Made by a program: the position numbers and the translations under genes
Assembly: GCA_963931925.1 (NCBI GenBank)
Contig: OZ007575.1
Location: forward strand, 28,803,752 to 28,867,751
Origin: Onchidella celtica
Lineage: Eukaryota > Mollusca > Gastropoda > Systellommatophora > Onchidiidae
Length of the DNA stretch: 64,000 nucleotides
Direction: 5' to 3'
Shown: positions 34,063 to 45,259 of the stretch, piece after piece
Numbering within the stretch: the stretch's first letter is position 1
How the letters are laid out: each line of letters begins with the position of its first letter
The notes under the pieces: model-generated
Databases searched by the model: none
Told to the model about the DNA's origin: nothing
The model's input: the letters and a program-made list of their open reading frames with translations, nothing else

Positions 34063-34737
34063 CGATTACGTGTCCATATGAACTCAATTGGAAGGAAATT
34101 TAATCTATTTATGTTGGGGCGTAGTAATTTTCTAATGGATGCCGCCAAATTCTTCGGCTCGACATGGTCAAAATTAATGGAGAGAAGTGCACCTCAGTGT
34201 TCGGGCAAAGTTAACCACAACGTTAGTCGTTCAAAGTGTGGCACTGGCTTTGTGTCACTTGAATTACATCGTCAACGTCTACAGCCAGAGAAGCTTCCTG
34301 TATGATTAGGGTACCTGACCCTAAGAAACAATCCACAGTAGCCTCCTGTACTTGAGAACAATAGTTCTTTTTTTTTTTTTAAACTGCATTTAATTTTTGA
34401 CCAAGTTCATTGTCATAGTGCATTTGTGCTCCTATTTCTTCTATTGTTGAAACCATTGAAATCTAACGACCTCGAAGGATTGTTTCAACTTCCCACGTAT
34501 GTAAATTCCTCCAGTTACGCCCATTGTTTCAGACCAAGCACCTGATTCATTCAGTGCAATTATCTTCAGGAAATATTCATCAGTGTAGTAATTGAAATAC
34601 ATCAGGTTTGCAGGAGAGTATTCCATGGGCTATGAGTAACAAATTTGTATGGACTGCGACCAAAGGCATATGTAACCTCTACACAATTATTTCACTTTTT
34701 GTCGCCAAATACCTTACATTTCGCCATATGTATCGAA

Positions 34738-35822
34738 CTAGCTGAGGTCCCCGGCCCTGCCCGGGATAAATCGGTTTGAATATTAGTTTCAGTTCTGGGT
34801 GGTTATTATGGACCTGCTTCATCTTGCCTGTTCCTATTTGTTTATTATATTTTTGTTTGTTTGTTTTTAATTAAGTCTTACTGCTCTGCCTTTGTGAGTT
34901 GACACCAAAGAGTTTATAATAAACCTAGATGCAAGACTCGGTCACATCACATAGCCGCAAATAGAAAGTCCGGCAGCCATCTTTGCTTACGGTTGCAAAC
35001 ACGGTGTCAAGGCCACTGCTAACGAAAGTAGTTTTTGTCGGAAGGCCTCAGTATTTTATTCTTGTTCATTCCTCTTTAGACATGGAGGTTCAAATTCATC
35101 CGTACATTTTGTATTTTGTCATAATTCATAATGTTTGTTTTCTTTCTTTTGGTGGGATTACATTTTTTACATTTTAGTGGTTCACCCAATCCATAAATTA
35201 AGTTTGCTCATTACTACTGTAATCTCCGTTCAAACAATCTGAAAGACCGTATTATTTTAGGCTTGGATTTGTTTACTTTAGCCGTACTGCCTATGTTGAA
35301 GCAGGCTTGCCGTAAGTTGGCTTTACTTTAGCCGTACTGTCTAGGTCGAGGCAAGCTTGCCGTAAGTTGGCTGCCATCTTTACTTCACCTACCGACGACG
35401 CCACGCGGAGACTTGCGTAGCGCTAGTCTGACCTCTAGCTATATATAACCTCTTTGGTTGACACCAAACGTAGAAGCCTGAACATTTCATAATTTCTAAT
35501 ATAGCCCATGTTAATTTCGCATTGATAATATGCTGTTGTGCAAAGTTTGAAGCCTGAGTGTAATGCGGTTCCTGAGCCTTAGGTGACCAAAGTTTCGAGT
35601 TACCAAAATATCTTACTACACTCGGCCCTGTCTGAGCTGTAAAAATGACGAATCGGAAAAACCTCGACGGCCCATTTTGTTTTCTATTTTTCTAAATTTT
35701 TAAGGTTGTTGCATCCTTAAAATGAATTGATACAAACCTTGCTCAGTCTTCGAACTACTTTCAGTAATTTTTTCATGGCTCTACGTTCAGTAGTTTTTTC
35801 AGCTATAGAGTACAACCGTCCA
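34738..35822 (+). mobile_element. Unclassified repeat, copy C, split by a MITE and 3'-truncated
   Basis: The left part (34738-34906) and right part (about 35464-35822) match copies A and B in the same orientation. Relative to copy A, 143 bp (equivalent to 32479-32621) are missing beside the inserted MITE, and the terminal ATATATAG tail is absent. Confidence 0.85.
34905..35457. mobile_element. 553-bp MITE inserted in repeat copy C
   Basis: The left end CCAAAGAGTTTATAATA and the reverse complement of the right end CCAAAGAGGTTATATATA form a terminal inverted repeat of about 14 of 17 bases. GTTGACACC occurs on both sides (34898-34906 and 35457-35465). The true target duplication is therefore between TTGACA and the full 9 bp, depending on whether the outer CC/GG belongs to the element. 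The interior has a partial repeat of GCCGTAAGTTGGCT. Sequences like its right end recur at 41047-41086 and 41344-41383. Superfamily is undetermined; a 9-bp duplication would favour Mutator-like. Confidence 0.75.
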
Positions 35823-36000
35823 TATGACGTTAAATGATGGTGTCCTCCTGTAAGTTTTTGTTTGTTGTTGTTGTTTTATGAGCTAAGATCTTTGTTTTCG
35901 AAGGATCTCTGCCCTTGGCATTTACGTCTCTCTTTTTTTTTGTTTTTGTTTTTGGTGTGTTTTTGTGGTGGCGAGTTAGTTGCGTTTTTATTTTTGTTTT

Positions 36001-36251
36001 TTTTATTTTGCCCGGACAGCCGGCCATGTAAGGCTTGCTCTTCTCGACTTTCAGCTGCCACGGTATCTTTCACTTACGCAAAGGACACATGGGCCCTCCG
36101 AGTTTTTCGTCCTTATCCGAGAAGGCTAGGTGCTCGATCTTACCTACCATAAGATCAGGGACAGGAATTTTTCTGCCCATATTTCAACATGCTTGCGCAG
36201 ACTGGGAATTGTACACGGTATCTTCGGCATGAGACCTTGCCTCTATACCAA
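36001..36251 (-). mobile_element. tRNA-derived SINE, copy 2 (old, 3'-truncated)
   Basis: The reverse strand matches the 5' 250 bp of the SINE at 11334. Shared landmarks are TATAGAGGCAAGGT, CTTCTCGGATAAGGACGAAA, CGGAGGGCCCATGTG and GAGCAAGCC. Divergence is clearly higher than between the other two copies, and the GA-rich part and CR1-like tail are absent. A C12 run abuts the head at 36252. Confidence 0.8.
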
Positions 36252-36263
36252 CCCCCCCCCCCC

Positions 36264-38640
36264 TTTTTTTTTGGGTATATATATATCAGACCGGCTACCA
36301 GGCCGCGCGCTACCTGGCCATAAGGGCGTGGAAAAATGCACTGAATGAACATGAATGATCAGAATGAACTCAGATCAAGTTAAAGCTTGCTAACGCAATG
36401 GGAACTTTCTGACACGAGAGTCACACGCAACATAGGCCAAGCCTTTGCCCTCAACTATAATTCTCAAGTGCATGCAGTTCGCAAAGTCGATCGCTTTGAT
36501 AAACGACTAGCGCTGGTCTTGGTCTTGAGGTCCATTTTTAGCGCCAGCTCCATTGTACTGTGTACGAATTGCGATTGGCTGCTTTTCTTTACTGATTGTA
36601 CAAAACCATCCCAACTTTTCTGAGTTTGTCCAGGTCGCTTACTCTCACTGGAAATAATAACATTAAAATTAACTTGCATTAATTTTTCTTTTTTAAGTCT
36701 TTAAAAAGTATACAGCTAAGCGATCGGGGTGTTTTAAAATTATAAAAATGTCTACAGTACGTTTCCAAAATTAATGGCACGTGTTTTTCCTAAATATCTC
36801 CTATATCTTGGTAGACAGAAATAATTTGATTTTTGCAGCCCTACTCTCCTTTCCTCAGATCAGTTTGTCTGACTGGAAAAACATCTCTTTTTTTTAGAGT
36901 GTTTTAGGCGGGTAATACAACTTTCTGTTTCATAGAGTATATTTAGATGACAGTACGTTATCAAAAACACAGATGTTTACAGTAATCGCACCTCTATGAA
37001 TCTATTTCTACCGAACCCGTGATTAAAACCATGCTATTAGTTTCACAAATAATCCAGTCACTTCAGTTGCAGCATTGGACATTTTTGGATAATTCCAACC
37101 ACGATGCTTGAAATTTAAAGAAATGTTCCTTTTTTAACATAAAAAACACTATTATTATTTGCATTAAAAAAGTGCCTGAAACCCACTGCAGTGCTTTTCC
37201 TCAAAATGGCCTTGTCTTTTCAATTGTTTCAAGATCATCTCTAACCTTCCTCTCAGATTCGCCATCTCATGTGTGTTGTGGCGAAATTTCTGTACCCTCC
37301 TTTCTCTGCCATTCAAACACAGCGTGATGCATTAAAGTGAATACCAGCAAGTCTTGCGTCTAAAGCAATGGAGCAAAATTCCCCCTAAGTTCACGCTGTT
37401 TTTAGTTACGGTAAACAAATGTTAGGTTGTTATGATAACTTTTTGTCGATCTTAATACAACCTAACGAAACAAAAAACTTTGTTTCTCATCTAAAACACT
37501 CAACGCTTTTTCTACTGGGGCGAATTGATCGATGAGGCAAACATAAAATTATTTCTATCCAGGTGTCTGAGCGATATTTAGCAAAACCATGCGCCTTTTA
37601 TCTTGAAGCGCACTCAATGTGTTTTATTCTAGGCGTTTAATAACAGTTAAATTTAAATGTTTCTTGAAGGGTTATGTAATATTACATCATGTGGATATAA
37701 ACAGATTTATACACACCACGAGACAGTAATCACAGCTGCTGTGATTATGTAAAGGCAAAGCGATTATACGTTGATGGATAGGCTCTATTTAACTTTTTTG
37801 TTATAGCCAACGTACAGTACTGTTGTTTTTTGTTTGTTCATTGTTGTTTTTTCACCGATTCTTTACGGAATAAATATTTAGTAGAATGCAAGATTTATTT
37901 GAAAACGCATTGAATATGTCCTTTATTACTGAGTGGCGGAATAAATGGAAAATAAATCTGAATAACTGAGTCACCAGCCTGCAAAATGTGCCCAAGGAGA
38001 CTATCAAAAATCATATTATAGATTCATTCCTTCTGTTTCACTAATCGCATATAACAATCGGCAAGTTTTTACTTCCCTCTGTTGAAATTATGGATAAACA
38101 AAAGTGTAAAGTGATCAGTGGTGTCTGCCATCAATCATGGACAGAATGACATGCACACCTGAAGGCGTTCATGGCGGGCATTGCCGTAACTGTACACATT
38201 TGTGCATCTGTACATTCCTACATGCCGCTGTTTTCAAAACCAGTTGGCTGGGGCAGTTGTAGTCATCCACTTCTTCGTTGTAGATCGCTGAATTAGCTTA
38301 TGCTCATCTATAAGAAAGGTAGTATTTAATCATTCTTTCCCCCGACCTTTTTTATTTGTGCTCATCGTTTTCTCCCTCTGAAATTCTGCAATTCTATGCT
38401 TGAACATTTTCTTCACTTTGTGTGAGGTGCTTTTTCTACTGCCTTAGCAGAAAATTATTTTTCAATGTTATATTATGTAGAAATAAGCAAAATCCCTTCC
38501 GTCATTTTGAACCCTATAGGTGCTGCAATGTATTGTTCCTAATATTCAAATGGACGTGGACTTACCGGTGAAACATAAACTCTGATCCTTTCACTCGTCT
38601 GTTACTGCATGCGTAGATACAAAGTCAGCAAAAAAAAAAA
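36264..38640. other. Intergenic; no gene or repeat recognised
   Basis: About 2.4 kb of AT-rich sequence with short frames only. Nothing on either strand resembles a known protein domain or a repeat seen elsewhere in the window. A poly(A) run lies at about 38631-38646, just before the Harbinger-like element. Confidence 0.35.
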
Positions 38641-38829
38641 AAAAAAGGAAGAAAATGTGTCAAGCTAGGTTTCCATGTGTACGTAATGCGTAATGCGTAA
38701 ATAACGTTTACATGGAAATTTAACTAAAGTGTATCCATGTGTGCGTGATGCGTGATACGCTGTGCGTATTCGAACGATCGAGCCATCGTTCGAATGCGCA
38801 TTTATAAAAGTTCTCACGTAGATCTAATT

Positions 38830-39838
38830 TCTTGTACCAACAATTGTGTCATCAAAGTAAAAGAATGGATGAACAGCAATAGATTAAAACTTAATGAAGA
38901 TAAAACTGAAGTCATGTTGTGTACGAACCCCTATGTCGCTAAGATAAGTGATCTACCAAACATCCAGTTGAACATCAAAGGACATATCATACAATCATCT
39001 TTGTGCATACAAAATCTAGGCGTTCTTTTTGACTCTGATATGTCTTTCACATCCCAAGTAAATAATATTTGCAGAAATGCACGTTTCCAACTAAGAAACA
39101 TCAGCCGAGTTCGAAATTTCCTCACAGAAGCTATTACCAAAACTTTAGTTACTTCACTCATTTTATCTCGGATAGATTATTGCAATTCTCTTCTTGCTGG
39201 AATAACATCAGATAAACTGTCTAAAATTCAAGTCATTCAAAACAACGCAGTCAAATTGATTACCAAGAAAAACAAGCTGACCACGTTACGCCTTTGTTAA
39301 AAGAACTGCACTGGCTTCCCATAACAGAAAGAATGACATACAAAATTGCTGTTTTTTGCTATAAATGTTTAAATAATACCGCACCCAGCTATCTCAAAAA
39401 TTCTTCACAAGTTTACACACCATCTCGTTCACTAAGATCATCAAGTGACAAAATAATCTTAAGAATCCCATCTAAAAACTATAAAACTATAGATTCTAGG
39501 CCATAGATCCTTCAACTATTTTGGACCTTTTGTCTGGAACCAGATACTACCCTTGAACATCCGTGAATCATCGAACCTTGAAAGCTTTAAGAAACTGTTA
39601 AATTTTCAAAATTCTATTCTGTACTTTGATGTTACAATTGATTATATAAGCTAGTGTTATATGACTAAGAGCGCCTATGTGTGTGAAACTGAAAGTTTGT
39701 ATGGATGAGAGTGCGTGTTTTAGTATGAGATTTGGAAAGTGTATGCATGAATTATTGATGCAATGTACAGCGCATTGAGTAATAATGTTATTAGAAATGC
39801 GCTATAGAAATTCTTTTTATTATTATTATTATTATTAT
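38830..39838 (+). mobile_element. CR1-like LINE 3' fragment inside the Harbinger-like element
   Basis: The coding remnant reads KEWMNSNRLKLNEDKTEVML, then LGVLFDSDMSF, LILSRIDYCNSLLAG, LLKELHWLPITERMTYKIAV and GHRSFNYFGPFVWNQIL. These are the RT end and connector of CR1/L2-type LINEs. At about 39278 the frame shifts by one base; the 31.6-kb copy has the same shift. The 3' end is GCGCTATAGAAATTC followed by (ATT)n. The 5' boundary inside the Harbinger sequence is approximate. Confidence 0.88.
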
Positions 39839-39935
39839 CACGCAGCTATACGGACACCGGAAGCTAGAAATTTCCGTCCCAGATTTCCCAAAAAGACGTG
39901 GTTCTGCACGTGTGTTTTCGACAAGCTTTCGCAAA

Positions 39936-40082
39936 ATGCCACGAAACTTCGTCCCAGATAATGTTCTTGATAAATTAATTGATCTTGTGAGGCAAAATCC
40001 TCCTATTTTTTATCCGTCGAGGCAGGACTACAAGGATGCTCTCAAGATTACAAACATATGGAACAGTATTGCTGACATTTGA
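39936..40082 (+). CDS. MADF-domain peptide, 48 residues, Harbinger-associated remnant
   Basis: The frame begins MPRNFVPDNVLDKLIDLVRQ and continues NPPIFYPSRQDYKDALKITN then IWNSIADI before a stop. The spacing of LIDLV, NPPIFYP, DYKD and WNSIA is that of an N-terminal MADF (Myb/SANT-like) DNA-binding domain, here cut about halfway. MADF proteins accompany the transposase in PIF/Harbinger elements, and the frame lies between matching inverted ends. A functional product is unlikely. Confidence 0.65.
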   Translation: MPRNFVPDNVLDKLIDLVRQNPPIFYPSRQDYKDALKITNIWNSIADI

Positions 40083-40239
40083 CATTCTGCAATGGGAGGG
40101 AAAGAAAGGTCCAAATTTCCAGATTTAAGATTCACGTTTCTTCATTTTCAAAAAAAAGGGGTGGGGCTTCACCCCGCAACGGATAAAACATAAATAGAAT
40201 ATAAAATACAAAGGTCAATTAAAGCAAAAAGATGAACTT

Positions 40240-40243
40240 TCTT

Positions 40244-40284
<41 letters not shown>

Positions 40285-40287
40285 CTT
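40240..40287 (+). repeat. (TC)n(AC)n microsatellite
   Basis: CT repeats followed by CA and CT again, inside the right part of the Harbinger-like element. Confidence 0.92.
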
Positions 40288-41046
40288 TTTCTGTAAATCT
40301 GCTTCGCTGCCTATCTTTTACACTTTATCTGTGCATTCCATTGTTCTTCCCAAATACTTGAAATGTGCAGATTAGGGATATAGTGGCAAAGGTGGCAGCA
40401 TAATTTCAACGACAATGACAGTGGTGGTGATGATAACGATGATAATGATCTTCAAAAAGGACAACTGACGGATCACGAACATATAATACACGCACACATG
40501 GAAAAGGGCAATACGCATTACACATAACGTACACATGGAAACCTAGCTTCAGTGTCACAATCGCAGCCGATTAAGTTACAGGTTGCAGCAAATGTTTGCC
40601 CTTAACAATTTTTTCCGGAAGCGGTGTTCTACTGCGCACACGTCTGTGAGCAAACCTCTAACCTTAGTGTGTACTATAAGCTTTGGTTGCACCCCCAAGT
40701 AATGGCGCAAATGTTGTGAAAAATAACTTTGTCTGAATTGGTTCGCTTATGTTGTTTATCAGCCTTGGCTGACTAAGTGGCTGATTTCGCGGTTCATTAA
40801 ACCAGTGGTGCTGCATTTATCCAGTTTGCCTTTTAGATCTACGTTAATATGAAAAAAAGTCTGTTTTCTGACTTCACTACCCTATACATGTTATATCATA
40901 AAAACCACAGAAAAACTGTTAGCATTCTCGATTCCATACTTGGCAAAACATGTACTATTATCGTATTATCTTCAACCTTCCCTCCCCCGACGACTCAATA
41001 GTCTCTTGTCCCATAGCTGAGATTGGTACAGTTTTGAGAGTGTAGT

Positions 41047-41383
41047 TCTGACTCAAGTGCGCACTATAAGCTCTTTGGTTTTCCCCGATCGCGGCTTGCT
41101 TTTACTTTTCAGTGGATTTTCTTTTGAAATTCAATCTCCCAGCCAGAACTAGCCGCTGAAAACTTGACTCTCGCGCCATCGTTCTGCTACGCAATCAACG
41201 CAAAGCAAAGCTGGCCATTCCCTTCGTATGGAATGAACATGCACAGCTTGCCCCAAATCGTCCGCCGTGTTTAGCTTTCAATTCGGTACACTTCATGAAC
41301 CATGTGCACCAGAGACTATACTCTCTGTGTGCACCATGGAAGATCTGACTCTAGTGTGTTCAATAAGCTCTTTGGTTTTCCCC
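41047..41383. repeat. Two 40-bp direct repeats (41047-41086, 41344-41383) resembling a MITE end
   Basis: TCTGACTC, then AGTG, then ATAAGCTCTTTGGTTTTCCCC in part, occur twice 297 bp apart with 35 of 40 identities. A weaker third match is at about 40658-40680 (TAGTGTGTACTATAAGCTTTGG). The core TATAAGCTCTTTGG is the right-end inverted repeat of the MITE at 34905-35457, whose own end is preceded by TCTGACCTCTAG. These are probably solo or truncated ends of the same family; no left ends were found. Confidence 0.65.
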
Positions 41384-41976
41384 TTTTATGCGAATAAAAC
41401 TTGATTTCGGAAACTAGTATTTTCCGAGCACTACATCATTTAGTGACTTTCTGTCTTTTCTACAATCCTGTGTTGTGTATGTGTGTGAGTGCGAGAAAAT
41501 GAGCTGCAAAATGCCCCCTGCGATTTCGTCAGGAAGACGGCTATCTCCAGTCAGTCACCTCAATTAAAATTAAAGACTGAAAAACATATGTATACATATT
41601 GTTTCCAGTTCGTTTACATACATCTCTCGTCCCTTTATAAAACTACAGACGACAAATATGACTCAGTCTTTTCTCCAGCCAAACCAGAACATTTTCATGC
41701 TGCTTGATCGAACAGTTTTTGGCTTTGCTATTCTGGGATGGAAAGGCCGTTCAGGGCTACTCCGGACTCCAGACTCCGTGCTTTTGTTGCGCCACACATT
41801 AAGAAGTTTTAGTGACAAAAAGGCGAGTTGTTTTTCGACGAGGCAGAAAAGCGCTCGCATAGGAATAACAGTCATTATTATAAGAAGAACAACCTCAACC
41901 AACAATAAGATTAAGCAAGCGAAAAGTTCCCATGATTAAATAGTAACAAATCTGTCACAAATATGGCAGTCTGGAT

Positions 41977-42427
41977 CACAGAATAGGGAACTACCAGAAG
42001 CGAAAGAAGTCCACTTTCCGTGATTGCAGAAATATGGGCACCGCCAATGTGGATGAAATGCAACTTAACTGGCCTTGATCGGCGGTAAACAATACCACAT
42101 TTTCGACGAGAGCAAGTCAGAGCTTACAAACGGCTCTGAATAGTTTCAATCAACCCAAAAATATGAACAAACCACAGTAATCAGATATGCACACTCTCTT
42201 TGGTGAAGACGGTCTCTTTCAATTCTTGTTACCGCCCTGACCTAGTACAGTTTGGCGATTAGGCGGAAATGAGATTTCTTTTTAAATGCAGTACTCTCTG
42301 GTGTTACAGTATCGTTGCGGGCGTGCCTAGTTATGAACAATCAGTGTCATCCAAAATGGTGCAGGATAATCAAAATTGATAACGTATTCCTGCCTTGTGT
42401 CGCTTCTGGTAGTATCTCTGTTCTGTG
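41977..42427. mobile_element. 451-bp MITE with 8-bp target duplication
   Basis: The left end CACAGAATAGGGAACTACC is followed by AGAAGCGA. The reverse complement of the right end is CACAGAACAGAGATACTACC then AGAAGCGA. GTCTGGAT flanks both ends exactly (41969-41976 and 42428-42435). The interior has no coding frame of note. An 8-bp duplication and a CA-starting TIR suit hAT or a P-like superfamily, but the family is not recognised. Confidence 0.87.
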
Positions 42428-42439
42428 GTCTGGATCAAG

Positions 42440-44980
42440 CCTGAAATCGTACGATAATTAAAAAGACTGTGACCCAACCTGCCGAGATGGATATACATGT
42501 TCAGCTTTAAACATTTGTACTTCTGTCAATTAGGTACTTGTGTTGGATCAAACACAAATGATTTTGTTATTTTACAAACCGTTCTTTGGATCACCTTCCA
42601 GCTATGTACAAGTTGTGCATAATTTACATTTATGGACGTGGTATTTTGATCGGCTAGGCATCGGAATAGCGAGCTTGTTTAATACGTGACATTGGAGCAG
42701 CGAGCATTTCTGACATTGGAATAGCGAGTCGAATTAAGCTCTAGTTTTCTCTTACAGGTAAATGTCGTTGGTATCGTCCATAAATACGATACTACGTGGA
42801 TAGTCGTGGGCAATCGCGACACGTGGGTAGTCATGGGCTATCAATATTTTACGAATTGTCTCATTTAAAAATCTTCCACCCCATCTGTAAATAAGTCCGC
42901 TTTTAACTTTGCTTTTACAATAATTTTATAATTAAAACATTCTTAATGCGGCCTCATACGCCTATCATACTTAATAATTGATAGTTATGTACCTGTGGAT
43001 GTAGCATAGACTTACATGGTATCAGCGAGGATAGATATATAGAGAGGGTTCACTGTCGGCCGCTTTGCACTGCGAGACACGGGGGGGGGGGGGCGCCGCG
43101 AACCAGCCGGCGAGCGGGCTAAATGTAGGTCGCTGTGGTAAACAAAACCACGTGTAAGTAAACAAAACCACGTGTAAGTATTTTCAGTGGGAGAAAGAGC
43201 GAACTCCGTGGTATAAACTTAGTAAACTGGCGGCTTCTTACACTTTCAATCAACCCCAAACTGTGAAGAAACCCCACGTTCTTTAGGATACAGATAGCTC
43301 TTTTCAAATAAAATAAACCACATGAAATTGCATTTTCGCGAGGTGCTGATTTCAAATCTCTGGGCCTAATGGCGTAGATCTAGATCTCAATGGATCGACA
43401 GTATGATTACACGAATCGAAAGCATCCCACCTAAATCCAGGCTTCTAGCTTTTTATTTTGCCATAGATCGTGTTAAACCTAGTATTCCCTAGCTGGACTT
43501 AGGCGGTAGGTGTTTGAAGACTAATTGCCTTCCTTTCACGTCACAAAGTGCTCTCCTGTGAACTTTGTGCGTTGTGAACTTGTAGCCTCTGCATGCTATT
43601 GATTGTAATTGACAAGGTACTGAAGATCGTCGTTTCTCAAGGCCTCAGCCTGCTCTGACAGGCCAAGGAGATGCATGCTTTCTGTAGGCTCCATTATTTT
43701 TACAATAAGCTGACTCCTCATTAACCCGGAGTTGCGAAGACACGGAGGGGTATTGAAGCTTTCAGCTGCTGCCAACAACCAATATTGTTTGCAGAGAAGC
43801 TGATGGTGAACCAGACCCTCTTTCCTTTCATCTGTCGGAGCTTTTCTCCAAAATAAATGTGCGGTCTGCATTGCGGATGCTTCATTAAGCTGGAGCATGG
43901 AGATGTAAATTTTGCCATTGTGTTCGGCTTGTAAATTGTTACATGCTCATTTTTGGGGTGTGCAGGGTGGCGTTAATTTAGAGGGTGGTTGAGGAACGCC
44001 AATAAAATAAATAAATAAATAAAATGTCAAGATAGCATGCATTCTTCTTCATGGCATACCCTCCACCTTCTCCAGAGCAGGCCTCAAAATGTTCAGAGCA
44101 GTGAATACTGCATTAATTGCAAAAAATATGCTGTTCAGGCTTCTTATCTAGATCAGCTCATCTTGGATTGTTTACCCACCACTTGTAGCCTAAACCAAAC
44201 ATAACTAAAGACAAAATATTATGAGTTACCACAACTTACTTATATATTCTTGGAGGGGTGGGGCCCGGTCGTGTTATTAATCTTGTTAATATTATGATAT
44301 TGTTAACCATCTTTTGATGAACAGGGAAGAGGCAGAGAAGAGTATAACACTCTTTCTCTCTTTCCCATAGTAACAGCAACTTGTAAGCACAGTGTTGCTT
44401 CTTCCTTTTTAAGCTATACCATGATTATTTTTAGTTTTAAAAAATGCATCAGAAAGGTGAACATGAAATAATTTTTAGTATGATTGTACATGTATGATAT
44501 AGATTAAACATAGAATAAGTGGTTGATGTAGATCTAGGTGTAAAATTAATCTTATTATAGGCCTGTGCATATCATCCTGTAATTAGATCTAGATCTCTAA
44601 GCTAGATCTAGATCTAGATCTAACTCGATAGACTCAAGACCCAATTTAAGTTTTGAAACCGTGTGCATGTATTTTTTCTGTTAGAATCATAGAAGAAAAG
44701 CTCTTATAAAGAGCTAGACAGAATATTGACCTCAAGGTTCCCCAATTAGATCTAGTTTTGAATACGATTGCGATTTTGAGTCAGCTCACAAAGTGAAAAG
44801 TCAGGGCGTGAAATTCTTGACCCGGATTATGGCTAGATTCCGTCTAAAGATGCGATCAAACATTTGTGAAACACCGGAATGATTTCCTCATTACTTTTCT
44901 AAATCAGTTTGGATGATAAAAAAATTAAGCTCGGGTAGTTTTACTGAAGAATTCATGCAATATTACTGCAGAACTCCAGC
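42440..44980. other. Intergenic; small tandem repeats, no gene recognised
   Basis: Contains a 22-bp imperfect repeat (42794-42815, 42821-42842), a perfect 20-bp tandem pair with CACGTG in each unit (43138-43177), a G13 run (43081-43093), (AATA)n near 44001-44022 and an AGATCT/CTAGAT cluster near 44587-44622. A 100-codon minus-strand frame at 43596-43898 has ordinary composition but no recognised family. Confidence 0.4.
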
Positions 44981-44984
44981 GGCA

Positions 44985-45252
44985 ATGCGGGTTCGCCATA
45001 GCAATCTATGCACAGCCGTTCATGTTTACCACAGCGATCTCATTTTAGCGGCGCTGACTCAGTTTCGCGTTTTGGCGGAAGTGAACCCGCATCTATACTC
45101 TCTGATAGTATGTAGACAATGTGAAAGGTAGTATCGATTACTTGTAAACGAAAGTAATCGTGTTGCAACCCAAGAGCGGCTCGCTATTCGGATGTTAGAA
45201 AATCTATTGTTCGTTGAACAATAGAAGTAAAATCACTCGCTATTCGGATGTT
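44985..45252. repeat. Foldback-rich segment: inverted repeat, two hairpins and 17-bp direct repeats
   Basis: ATGCGGGTTC (44985-44994) is inverted at 45083-45092. CGATTACTT (45135-45143) pairs with AAGTAATCG (45152-45160). TCTATTGTTC (45203-45212) pairs with GAACAATAGA (45216-45225) over a 3-base loop. CTCGCTATTCGGATGTT occurs at 45180-45196 and 45236-45252, flanking the second hairpin. No known family is recognised. Confidence 0.7.
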
Positions 45253-45259
45253 CTACCAT

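Larger units (their letters stand above)
38664..40541. mobile_element. PIF/Harbinger-like DNA transposon with MADF frame, invaded by a LINE
   Basis: The left end AGCTAGGTTTCCATGTGTAC and the reverse complement of the right end are identical over the first 20 bases. Similarity continues inward with repeated GTAATGCGTA and CCATGTGTGCGTG blocks. Both ends are flanked by TCA (38661-38663 and 40542-40544), a 3-bp duplication as in PIF/Harbinger elements. Inside are a short MADF-domain frame (39936-40082), a perfect hairpin (TTCGAACGAT / ATCGTTCGAA at 38769-38794) and a CR1-like LINE of about 1 kb. No DDE transposase was recognised, so it is non-autonomous or deleted. Confidence 0.78.

Noticed and set aside
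43596-43898. 100-codon minus-strand frame (MLQLNEASAMQTAHLF...)
   Set aside because: It reads like protein in places, but no family is recognised and no neighbouring exon supports it.
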